NCBI RefSeq assembly: GCF_000337895.1
Contig: NZ_AOMA01000182.1
Span: 1 to 45,701, forward strand
DNA: 45,701 nucleotides
Source: Halobiforma nitratireducens JCM 10879
Lineage (GTDB): Archaea; Halobacteriota; Halobacteria; Halobacteriales; Natrialbaceae
Reading direction: 5' to 3'
Shown here: positions 8,926-15,914 of the stretch, in pieces
Layout: every line of letters begins with the position of its first letter
Numbering within the stretch: position 1 is the first letter of the stretch
Position numbers and translations under genes: made by a program
The notes under the pieces: generated by a model
The model's input: only the letters and a program-made list of their open reading frames with translations
What the model was told of the DNA's origin: nothing
Databases searched by the model: none

Positions 8926-10581
8926 CTACAGTTCCCGGTATAGCAGTCCCTCGAGCGCCGGTCCCGATAGCACGTCTCCCTCGTGAGTGAACCGCGAGCC
9001 GTGACACGGACAGTCCCAGGTCCGTTCGGCGTCGTTCCAGCGGACGAGACAGTCCATGTGCGGACAGATCGCCGAGACGGCGTGTACCGTTCCACCGCCG
9101 TCGCGATAGATGCCCATCGGCCGTCCGGCACGGCGGACGACTTCGGCCTCGTCTCGGCCGAGGTCGGGGATGTCCGTCTCGAGCGAGGCGAGCAGCGACT
9201 TGATCCGATCGCCGACGAAGTTCCCGCCGACGGTCGCGTTCTCCTCGACGAACGTCTTCGCGGCGTCCGCCGTTGGAAGCCGCTGTGGGTCGAAGACGTC
9301 GGCCCACGGGCTCGAGCCCTCGATGATCAGGTCCGCGAGGATCATTCCGGCAGCGGTGCCGCCAGTCATTCCCCACCCCTTGAACCCAGTGCCGACGTAG
9401 ACGCGGTCGCTGACGGGATCGATGGGACCGACGAATGGCACCGAATCCACCGGCGTGTAATCCATCGTCGACCAGCGGTACTCGACTGACTCGACGTCGA
9501 ACCGCTCGCGAGCGAACGCCTCGCAGCGGCGGTATCGTTCGGACGTTGGAGGGCCGTCGAGTCCCGGCTTGTGGCTCTGGCCCCCAACGACGAGGAGTAC
9601 CTCCGTTCCGCCGTCTTCGTTCTCACCTGCGCTTTCTCTTTTCCAGCCGTTTCCAACCGGTTGCGTCCGAATCGTCGCCGAGGGCGATGCGGTACTGTAG
9701 TGCATTCCGTCTGGTGGGTCCCCGTCGATCCGGACCGCGAGTAGGTAGGCACGCTTGGGGTGCATTCGCGAGAAGTAGCCGGCCCGGTCGAAAAACGGGA
9801 AATGTGTGGCGACGACGACATCGTCGGCGACGACCTCACCACGGTTCGTCTCGACGCGACAGGGTGCCCCCGGATCGATGTCGAGCGCGCGGGTCTTCTC
9901 GAAGACGTGGCTGCCGTCACCGTCGACCTGTTCGGCGATCGAAAGCAAGTACTTTCGCGGATGGAACGCCGCCTGTTCGTCGAACCGGACCGCGCCCGGA
10001 ACGTCGTACGGCAACGGCGTTTCCTCGACGTACGAGGCCGGCAGCCCGAGCCCGCGGGCCGCATCGACCTCGTCGCGAACGTCCTCGAGGTCGTCGCTCG
10101 CGGCCGCGTACGTGTACGCAGCCGTTCGCCGGAAATCACAGTCGATCCCGTGCTCGTCGATCCGCCGCTCGACCTCGTCGATCGCGGCCTCGTTGGCGTC
10201 TGCGTACTGCTGTGCCCGCTGGTCGTCGAACCGCGAGCAAAGCGAGTCGTAGAACAAGCCGTGCTGGGACGTGAGATTCGCCGTCGTGTGGCCGGTCGTG
10301 CTCTCGACGATGCGGTCCGACTCGAGCAGCGCCACGTCGCGACCGGCCTCTTTCAGTTCGATCGCTGTGGTGAGGCCAGTGATGCCACCGCCGACGACGG
10401 CCACATCGACCTCGAGACCGCCCTCGAACGGCTCGTACTCGGTCGTCGGCGTCGTCGCCAGCCAGAGGGATTCGGGCTGGGGGGTGTCACGACCGGGACC
10501 GGGGTCGTGATCGGGGTCGGGATCGGGATCGAAATCGGAACCGGAACCGGAACCGGAACCGGATTCGGGAGCGTCTGACAT
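8926..10581 (-). CDS. FAD-dependent (DAO-type) oxidoreductase fused to a C-terminal Rieske domain
   Basis: The 551-residue protein starts with a low-complexity Ser/Gly and Asp/Pro tail (1-33). A DAO-type FAD domain follows, with the nucleotide-binding VDVAVVGGGITGLTTAIEL at about 50-70 and the substrate-side GHTTANLTSQH. The C-terminal Rieske [2Fe-2S] domain (about 455-551) has CPHMDCLVRW and CPCHGSRF, which supply the Cys and His ligands. Fusions of this kind (glycine oxidase-like plus Rieske) are known in bacteria and archaea, with unproven substrates. There is no signal peptide, so it is cytoplasmic. ATG 10581 is chosen because the frame upstream to 11154 runs antisense to the MoaD-like gene. 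The repetitive N-terminus lies on a hexanucleotide repeat. Confidence 0.85.
   Translation of the reverse strand: MSDAPESGSGSGSGSDFDPDPDPDHDPGPGRDTPQPESLWLATTPTTEYEPFEGGLEVDVAVVGGGITGLTTAIELKEAGRDVALLESDRIVESTTGHTTANLTSQHGLFYDSLCSRFDDQRAQQYADANEAAIDEVERRIDEHGIDCDFRRTAAYTYAAASDDLEDVRDEVDAARGLGLPASYVEETPLPYDVPGAVRFDEQAAFHPRKYLLSIAEQVDGDGSHVFEKTRALDIDPGAPCRVETNRGEVVADDVVVATHFPFFDRAGYFSRMHPKRAYLLAVRIDGDPPDGMHYSTASPSATIRTQPVGNGWKRESAGENEDGGTEVLLVVGGQSHKPGLDGPPTSERYRRCEAFARERFDVESVEYRWSTMDYTPVDSVPFVGPIDPVSDRVYVGTGFKGWGMTGGTAAGMILADLIIEGSSPWADVFDPQRLPTADAAKTFVEENATVGGNFVGDRIKSLLASLETDIPDLGRDEAEVVRRAGRPMGIYRDGGGTVHAVSAICPHMDCLVRWNDAERTWDCPCHGSRFTHEGDVLSGPALEGLLYREL
10499..10566 (+). repeat. Hexanucleotide low-complexity tract in the 5' end of the FAD/Rieske gene
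   Basis: Four exact copies of GGAACC (10537-10560) adjoin degenerate G/C hexamers. On the coding strand they give alternating Gly-Ser and Asp-Pro. Slippage would change the tail length by two residues per unit and keep the frame. Confidence 0.75.
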
Positions 10582-10828
10582 GAACGAACGGCTGGTGACT
10601 ACTACGCTCGGCGGCAAAAGACGGGGACCTGCAGGCTCGGCTCCGGGCCAGCGACCGGAAGAGCCTGCATCTTCGAGCCGGCCGACGCTCGTCTTCGGCG
10701 GGGAGCGCGATCCGTACTTCACCGCGGAAATCGCCCGTGAGACGGCGGCACGGCTCACCGAAAGCGAACTCGAGTCGCCCACGGAACCGGCGTCCGGCCC
10801 GTTCCTCGAGGGCGATGGGGGTCGATAA
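10580..10828 (+). pseudogene. Remnant of an alpha/beta hydrolase gene
   Basis: An 82-codon open frame contains one clearly conserved piece, RPTLVFGGERDPYFTAEI followed by ARETAARL (about 10679-10756). This is the segment around the catalytic Asp in C-terminal parts of alpha/beta hydrolases. The Ser-elbow half is missing upstream, and the final His segment is missing downstream, where the sequence becomes unrelated. The apparent ATG overlaps the start codon of the divergent FAD/Rieske gene, so the frame is unlikely to be translated as a gene. I read it as a decayed internal fragment. A second hydrolase remnant lies at 13147. Confidence 0.5.
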
Positions 10829-10938
10829 CGATAGCGGCGAAAGCGGCCGTCTGCTGGGCACTCGAGGGCGTCGAGAGCTGGACCGACGCTCTCGAACCGT
10901 CGGCTACAAGACCGTTCGTGTCGAACCGTCGGCCGACC

Positions 10939-11226
10939 GTGCAACTCGAGTGTCTCTTCTTCGGACCGTTCCGGGACGCCGTCGGCGACAAAACCGTCTC
11001 CTACGAAATCGACGCCGACTCGGTTACGGCCGGCGACCTCCTCGCAGAGCTCGAGGCGACGTACCCCGCTCTCGAGGGCGAACTCCTCGACGAAAGCGGT
11101 GACGGGCTGGCGGGCGATACGGTCGTCACCGTCGACGAACGGAACGTCGGTCACCTCGAGGGGCTCGAAACGGAACTCGACGAGGAGTCCGTGGTGCGGA
11201 TGATTCCGTCGGTGTACGGCGGCTGA
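10939..11226 (+). CDS. MoaD/SAMP-type ubiquitin-like protein
   Basis: This beta-grasp protein of 95 residues ends in MIPSVYGG, with the Gly-Gly terminus used for thiocarboxylation or for isopeptide conjugation. It begins MQLECLFFGPFRDAVGDKTV, followed by a ubiquitin-like pattern with DLLAELEATYPALEG and VTVDERNVGHLEGLETELDEE. GTG 10939 gives a MoaD-like start; GTG 10918 would add seven residues. It is convergent with the aldehyde:ferredoxin oxidoreductase, separated by only 14 bases. A MoaD paralogue next to that enzyme suggests sulfur supply for the tungstopterin cofactor. Function as a small archaeal modifier (SAMP) is the alternative; the two roles can coexist in haloarchaea. Confidence 0.85.
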   Translation: MQLECLFFGPFRDAVGDKTVSYEIDADSVTAGDLLAELEATYPALEGELLDESGDGLAGDTVVTVDERNVGHLEGLETELDEESVVRMIPSVYGG

Positions 11227-11240
11227 AACGGTCCGCGGGA

Positions 11241-12914
11241 TCAGTCGTCCGCCGGAGTCGCCTCGAGTCTCGGTTCCTCGGGGACGGTCCCGTCGTCGTT
11301 CCAGCCACGCGCCTCGTAGTACTCCGTGAGTGCCTCGTCGAGATCGGGAATCTCGTACGGAAGCCGATCGTCGGCCTCGTCGAAGCCACGCTGGTTGTTG
11401 AAGTGTCGCTCGAGTTCGACCGTCTTCGCGCCGACCGCGAGCAGGTCGTCGTAGTCGGCTGAAAAGAGCGTCTCGAGGCGCTCCTCGGTGACGTAGTCGC
11501 CACCGAACGAACAGACTACGCCGGTGTCACGGAACGCGTTGTGGTTTTCCTGTTCGACGAGCGTCTCAGCCTTGCCAAGCGTCCCCTGTGGGTCGAGTTC
11601 GCCGCTGTACTCCAGAGAGAGCATCCCGCCGTACATGTGGTCAGCACCGCGGTTCGCGACGGCATAGGAGAGGCCCTGGCCGTGGAGGGCCCGCCCGTCG
11701 TGGGCGGCGAACTCCATGCCCTTGACCGTCAAATTGTCGACGCCGAGCTCGTCGTGACAGCGGTCGACGCCCTCGGCGAGGAGGTCGCCGATCCCCTCGC
11801 GGTAAGCGATCTTTTCGGTGATTTCGTGGGCGAGGTCGGCGTTCCCGAACTCCTCTTCGCTGTCGAGATAGGCCGCCACCGTGACCCCTGCGGAGATGGT
11901 GTCCATGCCGAGAGTGTCACAGAGTTCGTTGCTTTTCATCACGTCGACGATGTCGTCGACCCCCTGCATCGAACCAAACGAGTAGACGGTCTCGAACTCG
12001 GGGCCTTCCGTCTCGATGCCCGTCTCTTCGTCTCTGGTCGGCAGTTTGCAGGCGTAGGCACAGGCCGAACAGGCCCCCTTCTTGTACTTCTTCGCTTCGA
12101 CGGCGTCGCCGCCGATGTTCTCGGCGTGCTCGAACTCGTCGTCCCGGAAGTACCGCGTCGGCAGGGAGAAGTTGTCGTTGATAAACTCCGTGCCGCCGGT
12201 GGTCCCCTGCCGTCGCATCCGGTCGTCCGAGGTGGCCGCCTCCCGGTGGATGTCGGACTCCGGTGGGTCCGGAATCTCGACCTCGAGTTCGGGCGCGGCA
12301 TCGCCCTCGAACGTGACACACTTGACGTTTTTCGCCCCCAGGATCGCACCGAGTCCGCCGCGACCGAACGCCCGCGAGTCGAAAGTCATCACGGACGCGA
12401 ACCGAACCAGGTTCTCGCCTGCCGGGCCGATCGCGATGCAGTTCTCGGGACCGAGGTCGTGCTCGTCTTCCACGTAGTCGGACACTTCCGGTACCGTCGC
12501 CTCCTCGAGTTCGGGGACCGCCTCGAACTCGACGCCCGAGTCGGTGACGTGGACGGCGAGCAGTTCGTCGCTCTCGCCGACGACCTCGAGGACGCTGATA
12601 CCTGTCTCGACGAAGTTCCGCGAGAGGTAGCCACCGGCGTTGGTCGAGGCCAAGCCGTCGGTTAGCGGCGAGAGGCCGGTCATGTTCATCCGACCGGTAA
12701 ACGACATCTGGGACTGCTGGAGCGGTCCCGTCGAGAGGTAGGCCCGGTTTTCGGGACCGAAGGGATCGGCGTCGAACGGGATCCGCTCGTGGGCGAGCGC
12801 CGTCGCGAGGGCTCGCCCTCCGACGTAGCGCTCGAGCAGCTCGTCGATCTCGGTTTCGGTCGCCGTCCGCTCACCGACGTCGACGGTGAGCAACGGCCCA
12901 GTGGCGTGGAGCAT
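11241..12914 (-). CDS. Aldehyde:ferredoxin oxidoreductase (tungsten/molybdopterin enzyme)
   Basis: Enzymes of this family oxidise aldehydes to acids and pass electrons to ferredoxin, using a bis-pterin tungsten site and one [4Fe-4S] cluster. The 557-residue protein is close to family length. It carries the pterin-binding GRGGLGAILGAKNVK (about 185-199), cluster ligands CSACAYAC (Cys282, 285, 289) and the distal Cys468 (DTGVVCSF), and the LCDTLGMDTIS motif at about 331-341. ATG 12914 is preceded on its strand by GTTAAG (12945-12940), 26-31 bases away; the frame extends to 13046 but that part looks untranslated. There is no export signal, so it is cytoplasmic. The convergent MoaD-like gene supports a pterin link. 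The substrate cannot be told. Confidence 0.93.
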   Translation of the reverse strand: MLHATGPLLTVDVGERTATETEIDELLERYVGGRALATALAHERIPFDADPFGPENRAYLSTGPLQQSQMSFTGRMNMTGLSPLTDGLASTNAGGYLSRNFVETGISVLEVVGESDELLAVHVTDSGVEFEAVPELEEATVPEVSDYVEDEHDLGPENCIAIGPAGENLVRFASVMTFDSRAFGRGGLGAILGAKNVKCVTFEGDAAPELEVEIPDPPESDIHREAATSDDRMRRQGTTGGTEFINDNFSLPTRYFRDDEFEHAENIGGDAVEAKKYKKGACSACAYACKLPTRDEETGIETEGPEFETVYSFGSMQGVDDIVDVMKSNELCDTLGMDTISAGVTVAAYLDSEEEFGNADLAHEITEKIAYREGIGDLLAEGVDRCHDELGVDNLTVKGMEFAAHDGRALHGQGLSYAVANRGADHMYGGMLSLEYSGELDPQGTLGKAETLVEQENHNAFRDTGVVCSFGGDYVTEERLETLFSADYDDLLAVGAKTVELERHFNNQRGFDEADDRLPYEIPDLDEALTEYYEARGWNDDGTVPEEPRLEATPADD

Positions 12915-13146
12915 ACTGGTTCGATGGAACGTGGGGTCCCTTAACAGTAGTTGGTACAGCACGCTCGGTCTCCGGTTCCCACGTCGAGCTGTCATCGAAC
13001 GGTTCGCACAGTCTCCTTTTGACTGCCGGACGGACGATAACTGCAAGACGAGCAGGTGGTGCAGAGACGATCAGTATCTCCGATCGCTATCACAAACTAC
13101 CTGCTAAACGTAACGCATCGGGCGCGACAGATACGAAGCGGACACC

Positions 13147-13506
13147 TCACGTCCGGAGCGACTCGAGCGTCTCGAGAACGCGCGGCCAGTGGTTGCTGTC
13201 CGCCCTGGCGTCGCCGTCCGCCGTACCGCCCACGACGAACTGTCGCGACTGCTCGCGGTTGGACGTCGACAGAGACGGTGTACTGATAGCATGCCCTGCG
13301 TCCGGATATACCAGGTGCTCGTAGTCACAGTCGTGGTGATCGAGTCGCTCGGCAGCGATCTCGTGGAGTTTCGCGGAGTCCTATATCCGATCCGCGCCGC
13401 CCGAGAGCAGGAACACCGGACCTGCAATCGACTCGACGGGAGTCGTCGCTGCGGCGGTCGTCTCGTTGTCAGCGTGCTGATTCGATTCGTGATCGACGAC
13501 GCTCAA
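13147..13506 (-). pseudogene. C-terminal remnant of a BAAT/dienelactone-hydrolase-type esterase
   Basis: Reading the minus strand from 13506 to a TGA at 13149-13147 gives about 119 codons with unmistakable hydrolase features: GPVFLLSGGADRI, then an in-frame TAG at 13383-13381 where the family usually has Trp, then DSAKLHEIAAERL and YEHLVYPDAGHAIS with the catalytic-His segment. This resembles the C-terminal part of acyl-CoA thioester hydrolase/BAAT-like proteins. The N-terminal part with the nucleophile is absent because a stop lies at 13509-13507. It is therefore truncated and interrupted. It lies 41 bases beyond the stop of the unknown gene at 13548, in the same orientation. Confidence 0.65.
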
Positions 13507-13547
13507 CTATCAGCGAATAAAACCGCAACGGAGTACGAGGCGCGAAT

Positions 13548-14090
13548 CTATGATTCGAAAAATGAACTGTCTTCCCAATGCGTGAGTCCAGCAGAATCTG
13601 GCGGTTCCCCTCCGTGAGGAACGCGAAGCAGCCGAGCATATATCTCTGAGTCGTCAGTATCTCCCGAGCGAGCAATACACGAATATACATGAAAGGTCTC
13701 ATCACTGCGGCCTTCTCCTTGTTCTATTCGATACTCTCGCTCCACGCCGTGAATTAACGGCTCACTGGATTCACGCGATGAAATAACCTGTAGTGCAAGA
13801 ACAACACTTTCCGAGAAATCGGTCTCTTCGATCCACTGTCTATCTTCGCTGTTCAACACATCATCGTCTGTATAGGTGTCAATATCGTCAGTTTCAGTAA
13901 TCAAATATATTCCGCGAGACTCATTATGGAATTTGTCGAGATTGTATTCTACATAGGATAATTCATCCTCTAAGTCTATCTCTACGGCTTCGTTATCGGG
14001 ACAGCCACCTTCATCATTGTTCGAGAGATAACCTACCCCAACGAGACAAAAGCCAGTGACAGTAGACGAAAGAACGGTTCGGCGCTTCAT
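13548..14090 (-). CDS. Unrecognised secreted protein in a low-GC patch
   Basis: The 180-residue product starts MKRRTVLSSTVTGFCLVGVGYL, which looks like an export signal with a basic start and hydrophobic core, followed by NNDEGGC. The Cys at about 30 could be a weak lipoprotein or disulfide residue. The rest is acidic (ESVVLALQVISS, YSCIARSG, EIYARLLRVPHGG) and fits a small beta-rich extracellular domain of unknown role. Codons are much richer in A and T at the third position than those of all neighbours, and the upstream 250 bases are AT-rich too, so the gene has probably been acquired. The call as a real gene rests on the signal sequence and the acidic content. Confidence 0.6.
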   Translation of the reverse strand: MKRRTVLSSTVTGFCLVGVGYLSNNDEGGCPDNEAVEIDLEDELSYVEYNLDKFHNESRGIYLITETDDIDTYTDDDVLNSEDRQWIEETDFSESVVLALQVISSRESSEPLIHGVEREYRIEQGEGRSDETFHVYSCIARSGDTDDSEIYARLLRVPHGGEPPDSAGLTHWEDSSFFES

Positions 14091-14396
14091 GACAATACAT
14101 TAGGCGACAATTCGGGAATAACTTATGGACAGAATATCCTTCTGAATTTACTTCCGCATTTAGTGATTTGTCATATAGATGAAGTTCAGCTCCAATAACT
14201 ATTGAGGCTAAAATTAGTAGCCCAAACGTGCTTTGAGTGGGATAATCTACTGATATTTTGGACCATTGATCATATTCAAGTTAGACATTCTTCGCACCCC
14301 ATAACATAACGCTCTCATCCATAGCAGAACCCCCGGCTTCAGATTGGCCCCACTGATGACGCCTTGTGAGATAGTGGAGGGTTGGCTAACGTGCCG
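14091..14396. other. AT-rich intergenic region upstream of the low-GC gene
   Basis: I see no gene here. The first 240 bases are strikingly AT-rich compared with the rest of the window and presumably contain the promoter of the minus-strand gene ending at 13548. From about 14330 the composition returns to normal. Confidence 0.5.
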
Positions 14397-14511
14397 TGTT
14401 GAATACCGCCCTCTGAGCCGAGGCGAAGTACGCCGATTTGAGACCGCTGCCGTGAGCAGCGCATATGTCGGCTCATATGACGACGATCCACGACAACACC
14501 GCTATTCAACA
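14397..14511. mobile_element. Candidate short inverted-repeat element
   Basis: TGTTGAATA at 14397-14405 is mirrored exactly by TATTCAACA at 14503-14511, and the bases just inside also partly agree. The 115-bp interval has no convincing gene and lies between the low-GC patch and a HalOD1 gene. It could be a small non-autonomous element or an insertion-sequence scar. No target duplication was identified, so this is tentative. Confidence 0.3.
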
Positions 14512-14537
14512 GAGCACGGTAACTGAAGCCCCCACCC

Positions 14538-14780
14538 ATGCACCCGACACTCGTCACGGCACTCGATCGAATCGCGGCGCATGAAGGCTACGACCCGACA
14601 GCTCTCCCACCGCTGTACGAGGCCGTCGATACAGAGGCACTGATCCCCCTCCTCGAGTCACCAGCCCCCGTCACCGTTCGGTTCGAGTACGCAGGCTCCG
14701 AGGTCGTGATCGGACCCGCTTCACGGGAAGTGACTGTTACCGTCCTCGATGAAAAGCGAGAGTCCAAACGAGATCAGTAA
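14538..14780 (+). CDS. HalOD1-domain small protein
   Basis: This 80-residue protein consists almost entirely of a HalOD1-like domain: TALDRIAAHEG, then LPPLYEAVDTEALIPLLES, then a beta-rich end with VTVRFEYAGSEVVI. The core closely parallels PPLFESVDTEALEVIV in the protein at 181, so the two are paralogous domains. Such proteins are common, often multicopy, in haloarchaea and are thought to serve as signalling output modules. It starts at ATG 14538. The right arm of the inverted repeat (TATTCAAC at 14503-14510) is at TATA-box distance. No obvious operon partner is present. Confidence 0.75.
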   Translation: MHPTLVTALDRIAAHEGYDPTALPPLYEAVDTEALIPLLESPAPVTVRFEYAGSEVVIGPASREVTVTVLDEKRESKRDQ

Positions 14781-14976
14781 CGGGACCAGTAAGCGGTCAC
14801 AGGCCGGCCTCACCGGGTTCTCCGACCGGCCGCTGGGACGACCCACGATCTACAGCCGGGGCAGGTCAGTGTCTCGGTTGTCGGAACGAGACGTGCGCTA
14901 CGACAGCCCCTCCCCTGGCTGCTACCGAACCAACTATCAGGCGCGTATAAGTACAATGCATCTGAACGGATAGCTG

Positions 14977-15159
14977 ATGCCCTCGATCAACAGCCCTCGC
15001 GTGGCACCGTCGGTGCTGGTCGCCAACGTCGCCATCCCCACCTCCCTAATCGTTCTCGTGTTGCTTCTCGGTGGGTTGCTTACCGGTGGCATCGTCTTCC
15101 TCATCCTCATCCTCTTCCGGAGACGCTCCAGCCGATCCGGCGAGCGAACGGACCAGTAA
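14977..15159 (+). CDS. Small single-span membrane protein
   Basis: This 60-residue protein has one strongly hydrophobic segment (about residues 15-46, including LIVLVLLLGGLLTGGIVFL) followed by a basic tail FRRRSSRSGERTDQ. The arrangement suggests one long or two closely packed helices with a cytoplasmic C-terminus. GTATAA at 14945-14950 lies 27-32 bases upstream of the ATG, fitting a leaderless message. Its TAA stop overlaps the ATG of the following methyltransferase (TAATG), so the two are probably translationally coupled. I do not recognise a family. Confidence 0.65.
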   Translation: MPSINSPRVAPSVLVANVAIPTSLIVLVLLLGGLLTGGIVFLILILFRRRSSRSGERTDQ

Positions 15160-15824
15160 TGGAAAGACGGACTCACGATTCACAGGAGAGCAGAGCGTGG
15201 TACAACGCGCTCAGTCGGTACTACGACTCCTTCGTCGATCCCTTCCACAGTCGTCTCCGACGGCAGGGTATCGACCTCCTCGAGGTCGCCGCGGACGATC
15301 GCGTGCTCGATATCGGCTGTGGAACCGGCCGTGGACTGGCCACGCTGGGCAACGCCGTCGGCTCCGACGGCGGCGTCGTCGGTATCGACGTTGCAGAACG
15401 GATGTGCCGTCTCGCTCGAGAGCGCGGTGGCGTAGACGGGACAACCGCGGTCGTCTGTGGCGACGCGGTAGCGTTACCGTTCGATTCCGATAGTTTCGAC
15501 GCCGTGCTCGTCAGTTTCACCCTCGAGCTGTTCGACGACGAGCACCGGGTGGCCGTCCTCGAGGAAGTCCGTCGGGTGCTTGCCCCAGCGGGGAGACTCT
15601 GTGTTATCGCGCCATCGGCAGCAGCGAACAGTCCCAGTTCGTTCCTCTACGGGCGGCTCAGCGAGGTCTTTCCGACGCTGGTCGATAGCCGGCCGCTCGA
15701 GGTGAGCACGACTCTCACTCGTGGCGGTTTCGAGGTTCTCCGGACTCGACTCGAGCGAGTGGTGGTCGTGCCGGTCGAACTCGTCTGTGCTCGTCACTGC
15801 CCGTCTCCGATCGATCGATCCTGA
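15159..15824 (+). CDS. SAM-dependent class I methyltransferase (UbiE-like)
   Basis: The 221-residue protein has the Rossmann-type methyltransferase core: YYDSFVDPFHSRLRRQG at the start, motif I VLDIGCGTGRGLATLG (about 48-63), the acidic SAM-ribose residue in VVGIDVAERM, CGDAVALPFDSDSFDAVLVSF (motifs II-III) and EVRRVLAPAGRLCVIAP. The order resembles UbiE/menaquinone-type and other small-molecule methyltransferases, and the substrate is not evident. It overlaps the small membrane protein by one base at its start. That coupling suggests the membrane protein anchors it or acts on the same lipid or quinone, which is inference. The S9 peptidase gene converges on it about 90 bases downstream. Confidence 0.85.
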   Translation: MERRTHDSQESRAWYNALSRYYDSFVDPFHSRLRRQGIDLLEVAADDRVLDIGCGTGRGLATLGNAVGSDGGVVGIDVAERMCRLARERGGVDGTTAVVCGDAVALPFDSDSFDAVLVSFTLELFDDEHRVAVLEEVRRVLAPAGRLCVIAPSAAANSPSSFLYGRLSEVFPTLVDSRPLEVSTTLTRGGFEVLRTRLERVVVVPVELVCARHCPSPIDRS

Positions 15825-15914
15825 ACCGCTGTTCGTCGCCACCCCAGACGACTGCGCTCCGGTCGCTGCGCGAGACTGGAAACCCGAGCCCGAAAACGGC
15901 GAAAAGCGCGACGA

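Noticed and set aside
10582..11154. Long minus-strand extension of the FAD/Rieske frame, about 190 codons.
   Set aside because: It is antisense to the MoaD-like gene, Arg-rich, and precedes the natural ATG 10581.
14344..14526. 60-codon open frame from a GTG before the second HalOD1 gene.
   Set aside because: It covers the inverted-repeat interval and shows no motif or haloarchaeal composition.
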